Assembly: GCA_029204225.1 (NCBI GenBank)
Contig: CM055113.1
Span: forward strand, 4,293,194-4,357,193
Origin: Diphasiastrum complanatum
Taxonomy: Eukaryota; Streptophyta; Lycopodiopsida; Lycopodiales; Lycopodiaceae
DNA: 64,000 bases
Reading direction: 5' to 3'
This document shows, piece after piece, positions 56,768-64,000 of the stretch. The notes under the pieces are model-generated. The model was not told the DNA's origin, made no database searches, and saw only the letters and a program-made list of their open reading frames with translations. The translations under genes and the position numbers were made by a program. The number at the start of each line of letters is the position of its first letter. Within the stretch, counting starts at the first letter, position 1.

Positions 56768-58140
56768 AATTGTTTAACACCACGCTAAATTCCAATATCG
56801 CCTTCCGTGAAACACAGTCCTCTGGAGCTACCTTTGAATTGTGAAGCCGGTGAAGCTGGCAGGCAGGCAGGCAGCGAATGTGTTGTAGAGCGCTTGGCGA
56901 AAGAGAGATCAGAGCGTCGGGAACGGAGGAAAGAAAAACTGCCACAAAATCAAAAGTTTAAACTTCCGCTCCTGTTTTGGTGTGTCATCGAAGGTGAACG
57001 TGAAAAAATGAAAACCTGAGCTAAAGTTTAAACCTGAGCTAGTGTTTGGGTGCGTCATTTAAAAACGAATATCGCACTATTCATAACCCTAGTTTCTAGG
57101 GTAACACTACATTAGTTCTTTCCAAGTGTTGGGCAGGTATGTAAGGTCTTGCGTGGTATCAGCCTGGTATTAAAGAGCATACCATTTTGGTTATTTACTT
57201 TTTCAATACCTAGAAAAGGTGCATATTCTTGTGTATTGGCTTTGGAAACCTGGCTAGAGTGGTCTAGGCTCGGGCAATACTAGGGATACACCATAACCTT
57301 GATCAAATTTGTCCCCTTTAGCCTGTGCCACCAGTGTATCAAATCATGATATCAAAATTTATTAATATCAGCATTAAATAAGACATTATTGAGATGCAAT
57401 TTTCATTGATTATGGTAGTCTTACAATGTACGCATGCCCATCAATCCTTCCAAAAATGGAGTTTTTGGATGCATTTGCAGACGTTTTTTTGCCTTTCACC
57501 TTTCAATTGTAGCGTCATCTATCACATATTGCTACTTGCTATGTTCTCCATTGGCACTCCATCTACTCCATCCTCCATTCGTGCACTCTCCATTCTCCTT
57601 TGCTAGTTCTTGCATTCTTGCTTCTTGCATCTTTTGTGCTCTCCATGCTGTATCTCCATCCTCATTTGTGGTTTGTTGGTTCTAGCATTCTTGCATTCTG
57701 GTGCTCTCACTCGTCTCCATTCTGACGCTCTCATTCATCTCCATTCGCCATTCTAGCTACTGGTGTCAATGTTGCTGGCTATTGCGCTCATCTTTGCTAG
57801 CTATTACGCTTATCTTTGTTGGATTCCAAAAAGATGCAACCTCGGTAATAGGGTCGAAAATCGTCCAGAATGTTGTAGTGATAGATAGAGATTAACAGAC
57901 TCTTGACAAGTCAAGACCAAAACTTTTAAAACCCTTTATTTATAAAATCAACAAGAAAAAACATAGCTGAAAAGTATATAGTACTAATAAAGCATCGTAA
58001 AGCAAAACCTATTTCAAAACATCCACTACCACCATCCCACCACACAAAACTGCACAAGTTAGCATAGTGAGGAAGACGTGTCAATGCTGAATGTCAGTTG
58101 TTATCCATGTACAAAATAAGTTTACTTAACTAATCAACAT
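56768..58140. other. No recognisable gene; possible promoter side of SNF2 gene
   Basis: A GGCA repeat (GGCAGGCAGGCAGGCAG, about 56859) lies 100 bp from the exon 1 start. From 57430 to 57820 the sequence is pyrimidine-rich with repeated CTCCATTC/ATTCTTGC words. No HIRAN-like frame was found. Confidence 0.4.
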
Positions 58141-58149
58141 GCAATGTAA

Positions 58150-58745
58150 ATGAAATCTCATAGTCCAATCTTCCCTTACTGAAAAATGCTTATAGCGATA
58201 GGCCAAACAATATCGTTACCATATCAGGGCGAGTGCATGTTGATCAGTGTAATGGTTTTGGTCCTTATCTTTTAATTTAATTAATCATTATGCATTTCAA
58301 AATAAACTGTATAAACTATGTAGCATATCGTAAACAAACAAGTAGCTTCGATCGGTACATGAAGTGTGGGGCAAATCCATGCCATACCAATACTCATACT
58401 TGTCGTAGAGCAAACAGGTAATGTACAATTCTTGTAACTTCTTGAGCATATCCATGCTTTCCAAGAGTCCGCAAGCTATCTTATCGTTTTACTTATTTTA
58501 AACCTTAATCGTGTCTTAAAAAAACAGTATAACACAATATCTGCATGCATAAACGATAGAGTTCGTAACCACTCATTCATACTAGGATTAGGGCAAATCC
58601 GGGCCGTTCCAATCCCTATGAATGTAGAAGCTCTTTGCACAACTCCATGTACTTCTAATTTTTTTTTTAAAAATTACGTTAACAATCCCTTAATAAACTA
58701 AGAACCTCATTATCATCATTGAGGGCTACAATAGTACCTACGATA
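58150..58745 (-). repeat. Unclassified dispersed repeat X, copy 3 (inverted)
   Basis: The reverse complement matches 29720-30350 including CTTATCGTAGGTACTATTGT and GGGATTGTTAAC. It lacks the right half present in copies 1 and 2. Confidence 0.72.
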
Positions 58746-58794
58746 AGCAATGATTCTATATGTTAAGGCAATGCTTGATTGAGCAAAGGACATG

Positions 58795-59142
58795 TTAAAA
58801 CCGGTGATCACAAGGAAAGACAAGCAAGAGCCTATACATGGAGACAAGAATCAATGCATTAAACTCACTAGACAATGCTATCTTGACATCTCTTATGCCA
58901 CTAAGATCATTTCTTGTAACAATAATATCATCAACATATAAAACCATAAAAATGATCTTACCATCATTACATTTGACATACAATGAAGACACATAAGAGT
59001 TTATCACAAATCCAAGGGAGTTGAGATAGATATGCAACTTAAAGTACCAACGTCTAGGTGTTTGCTTGAGTCGATAGAAACTCTTCTTCAAGAGGCACAC
59101 TTTGAAATTGATTGCGCTTAACATCCACTCGTGTGGGATCAA
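58795..59142 (-). pseudogene. Copia reverse transcriptase fragment
   Basis: VCLLKKSFYRLKQTPRRWYF, then LGFVINSYVSSLYVKCNDGK and IIFMVLYVDDIIVTRNDLSG: the YxLKQxPRxW helix and YVDD box of Copia RT. The frame is open but short; it is closest to the RT at 24522-26144 (SLYGLKQAPRAWY, LYVDDIILGGNDL). No adjoining integrase or RNase H. Confidence 0.85.
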
Positions 59143-59439
59143 GTTATGTACATAAAATCATGAATCCAAAGCTAGAATTTTGTCAATTTTAACACTTTGA
59201 CCTATGAAAAAACGAGCAACCAACTTCTTTTTAATAATTAATGTCGGTTTTGCATAGTCAGAGACATTCATACTAGCAATCTTGATGGCAAAATTTTCCA
59301 TGTGGAAATTTAAATAGCAAAATATGGTGTGATGATGGATTCTTGAAATTTGGCTATTGGTCAAGAAGTGAGATCAAGTAAAATGAGAATGGATTTACTA
59401 AGAAGGTAAATCGATTTTGATAAAAGAGCTTGAAAGACA

Positions 59440-59870
59440 TTGTGCCTTATCAACACGTTGATAGATAATAACTTAATACCATACATTAGTGTTGCCTCCT
59501 CACCAATTCAAGCATGGAGAACATTGCAGTCCATGTTCCAATTTACACCGTCAATACAAATATTGCTCTTGAAGCAAAGGTTTTACATGATGAAAATAAG
59601 TGAAGTTCAGACGATGATGAAATACTTGACAAGATTAAGAAGGTACATGATTAACTATGTAATCCAAGTCATTGACCATGTGGATATAGAGAGTATACAC
59701 TCAATGGATTATTAGCATCTTGTGAGAACTTGGTGACCACACTATTGGTGTGGGAAAGTACACTCTCTTTTGATGAAAATTTTGGAATTCTATTACAAGA
59801 GAAGTTAAGGTTATACATTTACAATGAAGTCTTTCTCAAAAAGTGGAGGAAACAAGCCAACCACTAACTG
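59440..59870 (+). pseudogene. Copia gag (UBN2-like) fragment
   Basis: SSPIQAWRTLQSMFQFTPSI, then LLLKQRFYMMKISEVQTMMK and YLTRLRRYMINYVIQVIDHV match the middle of Copia gag (A-W-x2-L...Y, then L-x4-M-x-E...Y). It breaks at a TAG near 59713, with further gag-like sequence (LLASCENLVTTLL) in the next bases. Confidence 0.65.
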
Positions 59871-60354
59871 TATAATAAGGTTATTGGCAAAGAAAAGGAA
59901 ATGGTTCCCATGTCAGAGAAAAGGTCATTGTCGTGTGTCAAACAGAGTCAAATAGCCATAGTAATGAAACTAGAGCTAGAATCAAGAGAAACACAATGGA
60001 ATCATGTTGATATAGCCATAAAACACAAATCACAAATAAAACTCCATGGAATCAGGAATTAGAATTGAAGGGATAGAAGCAAATCAAATACAAAATGGGG
60101 ATGGGATTCATGTGGATTGGGCACACGAGACCTAACAACCTCTATTCCCACGGCTCACATTTACAAAGAGGAGGCTAAGCTCTCTCATTTGCAAAGGAGC
60201 CAAAAGATACTCAAAATGATGTCTCTTGCCTACTTATAGACAATCTGCTAACTTAATTAAACCTAACTATCTTGCAAGATAGTTAGCCCTTGTACCAAGA
60301 GCCGTAAACCAATTTATTTTGCTAAGAAGGCTAGTGAAATGCAAGGTTGTTGAA

Positions 60355-60510
60355 TTTCACACATGTGTGAGTGCCAAAAATTATGATTTTGATCTCCTAA
60401 GATGTGGTGATTTCACATAGATCACACATAGATTGAAAACCAAGATCTATTCCATAAATCTATGTCAAGAGCGCTTTCTGCCTCACATAGATCAACCAAA
60501 CAGGTATATT
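60355..60510 (+). repeat. Fragment of the third-family LTR (as at 12502)
   Basis: TGTTGAATTTCACACATGTG, then TCTCCTAAGATGTGGTGAT and CATAGATTGAAAACCAAGAT match the LTR at 12502-12905 for about 150 bp. It then diverges. Confidence 0.7.
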
Positions 60511-61019
60511 TTCTATCTTGATCTTCTTGAGGCTACATACTTGCTCAAGGATGTAAGTGTCCTTAGTGGATGATTTAGTTACTCTCAAGAGAAGTTTACA
60601 AAATACGTCACAAAATGGAACAACATGGGTTTTCAAACCATGAGAGATTACATCATTCTTGTTCTTACTAGTGTTGGATTATTCTCTCACTAATCGACTA
60701 ATCGACATATTATTCTTCGTCCAACTTTTATCTAGACCTACAGTTTTTTTCATGTTTCTACACAGACTGCTAAACTACTCGAAACAGATCACAGTGACAA
60801 TTCATGTTCATTTCTGTAGACAGACCATTTACGACCAAAGCCAATGACTTGCATTAATTCATCAGCAAGTAGTTTTTAAGAAGTCCTAACTGGATGGATG
60901 TCAACACATCACAACCAACTGGTGAACGTTTTTGACGACCTAATTGTTATTCATATTTCAACATCTTAGGATCAAATCAAGCACCAGAACATGATCAACA
61001 TTATATGACAAATGATTTC

Positions 61020-61222
61020 AAAGTTAGTTACTATAAGATCGAACGTGATTTCTATAACTATTGTTTTGTCTGAAATTGATAGGCGTAGTCATGCATGAAG
61101 CAAGAGGAAGATAGTTTATTCCGTTGTGCACGATAAGTTCTAATTCTTGTCGTTTGAATTGTTTTTATTCGAGTTCATTTTTTTTCGAGTTCGACCTATC
61201 TTTCACACACTTCTTTCCAACA
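61020..61222 (+). repeat. End of 5' LTR of right-edge Copia element (family 2)
   Basis: The segment matches the end of the LTR at 11425-12467 (GTGATTTCTAT, GTAGTCATGC, CCGTTGTGCACGA). It ends in TTCCAACA immediately before the PBS at 61223. The LTR start lies further left and is not defined. Confidence 0.72.
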
Positions 61223-61234
61223 TGGTATCAAAGC
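61223..61234 (+). promoter_or_regulatory. Primer-binding site, initiator-Met tRNA
   Basis: TGGTATCAAAGC, one base from the usual TGGTATCAGAGC, directly after the LTR. Confidence 0.88.
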
Positions 61235-61404
61235 GTTGATTCTTCAAGGCCTAATACTGTATCATAGCGCAAGCTCTTATACTTGATATCTTTCATGATA
61301 GCAAAATATTCTTCAACTCGAATCAATTTGTTTCGGTATTAGAGAATTGATTACTGTATCTTTCTCTTAACAATAATCGAAACATCGACAGTCTAAAGTT
61401 CTAG

Positions 61405-62160
61405 ATGGATTTTCAAAGTAACCTCGGTATTATCGCAGACAAGTTGAATGGATCCAATTATCATTTATGGAAATCTAAGATGAAGACCTTGCTAATCGCC
61501 AACAAGTTGTGGGATGTTGTTACAAGTATCAAATTGAAGCCTGAAGATGACACAGACGACTTGAAATGGAAATTGAAGGATGGTAAAGTCTTCGCAATTA
61601 TTATCCTCAATATATCAGATACTCAGATTGGCCATGTAGCTGAAGCCAAAACTTCGAGAGAAGTTTGGGACATCTTGAGCTCACTATATGATGTGAGAGA
61701 CGTAACTACTAAGTTACATCTTTGAAAAAAATTCTTCACACTCAAGATGTCAAATAATGATTCTCTTTAGAATAATATTAACCAGTTTAAGAATCTCTTG
61801 CAATAGATGGCCGCTATCGGATCAGTCATAGATGATCAAGACACAATTATGACATTGCTTTCAAGCTTGCCCTCTACATATGAGAACTGGGTGATGATCA
61901 TCACGACACACTCAGATTTAACTCTTACCAAAGTTATCACTATGTTGCTGCAAGAAGATAATTGAAGAAGTCAAGACAGTTCATCTACCTCTTCATCTCA
62001 TGCTCTATATGTCAACAAGAGCTCAAAACGACAGAAGCAGAAAAGCTCCAAGAAGTCTACATCAAATCAAAAACAGACTCAAAGTCAAGAACAATTATCA
62101 AATCCACATTCGTCGAAGAAGATGTTTTGCAGGTATTACAAATGCAATAACCATGAGATC
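61405..62160 (+). pseudogene. Copia gag of right-edge element, frameshifted, truncated at the zinc knuckle
   Basis: Starts MDFQSNLGIIADKLNGSNYH, then LWKSKMKTLLIANKLWDVVT and AKTSREVWDILSSLYDV: a clean Copia gag N-terminus, with the ATG 170 bp after the PBS. A TGA near 61722 and shifts follow; the end of the capsid reads LLSSLPSTYENWVMI. The zinc knuckle starts (MFCRYYKCNNHEIQEK, about 62122) but after the second Cys and the His the sequence passes straight into integrase. Confidence 0.85.
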
Positions 62161-62720
62161 CAAGAAAAGTTCAAACAATTTAAAGAGCATGCAAAAAATC
62201 AAACTGGTAAACAAATCAAAGCACTGAGATCTGATAATGGGAGAGAATACATCTCCACCGAATTCAAGGAGTACTGCCTTAACAACGGCATTGAGCAACA
62301 ATACATTACCTCGTATTCGCCTCAGTCAAATGGTCTTGTTGAGAGATAGAACAGAACCTTAGTCGAATTGTCAAAGTGACACTTCCGAAGTCCTTCTAGG
62401 CAGAAGTTGTTTCAATAGCAACCTATATTCAAAATAGATGTCCTACTAAAGGTCTCTCAGACAAAACACCATTCGAAGTTTGGACATGTACCAAACCTTC
62501 TTTATCAAACTTACGAGCTTTTGGATGTACTGCTGATGTGCAGATTCCTCATGATCTCAGGAAGAAGCTCGACTTCTAGAGTATCAAATGTATTTCCATT
62601 AGCTACACTACTTCAGATCAAGCCTACAAATTGTTCGACCCTATCGAGTCGAAGATATTCAATAGCGGGGATGTCATCTTCATCGAAGATCAATTTATCG
62701 ACCTCAAGGGAAAAGGCAAA
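62161..62720 (+). pseudogene. Copia integrase, N-terminus and protease deleted
   Basis: FKEHAKNQTGKQIKALRSDN, then NGIEQQYITSYSPQSNGLVE and, in other frames, SNLRAFGCTADVQIPHD and KLFDPIESKIFNSGDVIFIE. The protease, the HHCC domain and the first catalytic Asp are absent: the frame enters the DDE core shortly before the second Asp. Family match to 9140-9690 is close (IEQQ, YSPQSNGL). Confidence 0.85.
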
Positions 62721-62989
62721 GCCCATATAGCTGACTCTTCGGTTTCATCTGACACATTGAACATCCCAGTTCCTCAGTCGACTATTCACATCGAAGGTCC
62801 AAGCTCATCTACTTTCGATGAACAACATATCAATGACAAATCCGAAGATGATGATGTTGCAGTTCAGCAACTATAGCATGATGAAAGTGATTGATTTCAT
62901 CTATTCTCCAGAAGATCATCAAGAACTAGCAGACCACCTATCAGGTATATTGATGAGTCTACAACTTATCTTGTTCGGGAGCCGACTAC

Positions 62990-64000
62990 TGTCGAAGAGG
63001 CACTTAGTCAGTTCGATTCCGATCTCTGGAAAGAAGCTATGGATAAAGAGTATTCATCTCTTATCAGGAACTAGACATGGACGATTGCAGAAATGTAGTT
63101 GATTGCAAATGGATTTTCAAAGTCAAGTACACATCAAACGGAATCATCGGCAGAAGAAAAGATCGACTTGTCGCCAGAGGATTTTCTCAAGTATACAATG
63201 TTGATTACACTTTTAGTCCAGTAGTCAAACAATCTTCTATTTGACTTTTATTATCATTTGTTGCTGCAGCAGATTTGGAAATACATCAAATGGATGTACA
63301 GACAACATATCTCAATGGAGTTATCGAAGAAGACATTTACATGGTGCAACCCGAACAATATATTATCGAGGGTGAACACAATCATGTGTGTAAACTCCAT
63401 AAGGCACTTTATGACTTGAAGCAATTTGCTCGAGCATGGTTTCAAAGGATCGATACTTTCCTTATTAATCAGGTCTATACACCAACCTCTTCAAATTCGA
63501 ATGTTTACTTCAAGATAGTGTAGCAGTCCTTTATCATTATCACTTTGTACATGGACTACACATTGATCTGAATTCGACATGACTGATCTGGACGAAGTTC
63601 ATTTCTGCCTTCGTATTCAAATTTATAAAGACAAAAATCAAAAGTTGATCTACATTACTCAACAGATTCACACCTGCAATATGTTAGTCAGATATAATCT
63701 GGTTAATTGCATATTAGCTCTCTCAACAATGGAACTAGGTCTCAAATTGTCAAAGGACCAGTGTCCTCGAACAATCGAAGAAAAGGAGCAGATGCGTTAG
63801 TATCCTTATCATTCGATAATAGGATCTTGTATGTACGCAATGATCTGTACCAGGCCAAACATAGGTTTTGCAGTCAGCTCCCTAAGTCAGTATATGACGA
63901 ACCCTGGTATAACACATTGGAAGGCTCTCATCAGAGTCATGAGATATCGTCGAGGTACTGTGGACTTTTGCATTTGTTATGGAGCAGTCGACAATGACAA
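62990..64000 (+). pseudogene. Copia RT and RNase H of right-edge element (runs off window)
   Basis: RT: DCKWIFKVKYTSNGI, then MDVQTTYLNGVIEEDIYMVQ and KALYDLKQFARAWFQRIDTF. The catalytic box reads LYMDY in place of LYVDD, and about 40 bp are missing after it compared with 10434-10510, so the RT is dead. RNase H begins FDMTDLDEVHFCLRIQIYKD, then MYAMICTRPNIGFAVSSLSQ, and continues past base 64000. Confidence 0.87.

Noticed and set aside
57871-57880. TGTTGTAGTG as the partner end of the CACTA-like terminus at 41099
   Set aside because: About 21 of 28 bases match the inverted left end, but the flanking 3 bp differ (AAC against ATA) and the interval would contain exons 1-2 of the SNF2 gene but not exon 3. 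Chance or an unrelated relic is more likely.

Overview
This is a nuclear window from a land plant with a large, retrotransposon-rich genome. The plant signs are Ty1/copia and Ty3/gypsy elements with plant-type initiator-Met tRNA primer-binding sites (TGGTATCAGAGCC), LTRs of about 0.65-1.25 kb, plant SMARCA3-like helicase exons, a CACTA-type transposase remnant and long GA/GT microsatellites. A gene intron of about 36.5 kb and several gene-like families I do not recognise suggest a fern or another non-flowering vascular plant. That is inference; no sequence here fixes the species.

Backbone gene. A SMARCA3-like (RAD5/HLTF family) SNF2 ATPase with RING finger lies on the minus strand. Exons 1-2 (SNF2 N-terminal lobe) are at 55170-56767 and exon 3 (RING plus helicase C lobe) is at 17850-18646. 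GT/AG sites and intron phase agree, so most of the window (18647-55169) reads as one intron. Exon 3 carries two in-frame stop codons (CGA to TGA, TGG to TAG) and no HIRAN domain is visible, so the gene is probably damaged or non-functional here.

Inside the intron (18.6-55.2 kb). A Copia protease scrap; copy B of an unknown three-copy gene family; a minus-strand locus with a CENH3/histone H3-like sequence followed by an unknown membrane-anchored ORF, split by a 4.1-kb Copia element with a perfect 5-bp target duplication; a divergent plus-strand unknown gene with one intron; between these two loci a region with about ten copies of a 17-bp motif; two copies of an unclassified 1.1-1.25-kb repeat; several Copia remnants; a microsatellite/palindrome region (39.3-41.4 kb); a CACTA-type transposase remnant; copy C of the unknown family; and a non-coding LTR element with near-identical 1.2-kb repeats carrying a GGCGCC-rich block.

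Left of the gene (0-17.8 kb). A Copia 3' end, copy A of the unknown family, a decayed Gypsy element interrupted by an LTR-like block, a 27-nt poly-G run, a decayed Copia with its LTR, and a complete Copia insertion (LTRs, PBS, PPT, target duplication) that has lost its reverse transcriptase. Right of the gene (56.8-64 kb): a third copy of the unclassified repeat, Copia gag and RT scraps, and a Copia element running off the window, of the same family as the one at 9-12.5 kb.

No tRNA, rRNA or CRISPR was seen. The most promising unexplained material is the three-copy gene family and the divergent locus at 21.6-29.7 kb.
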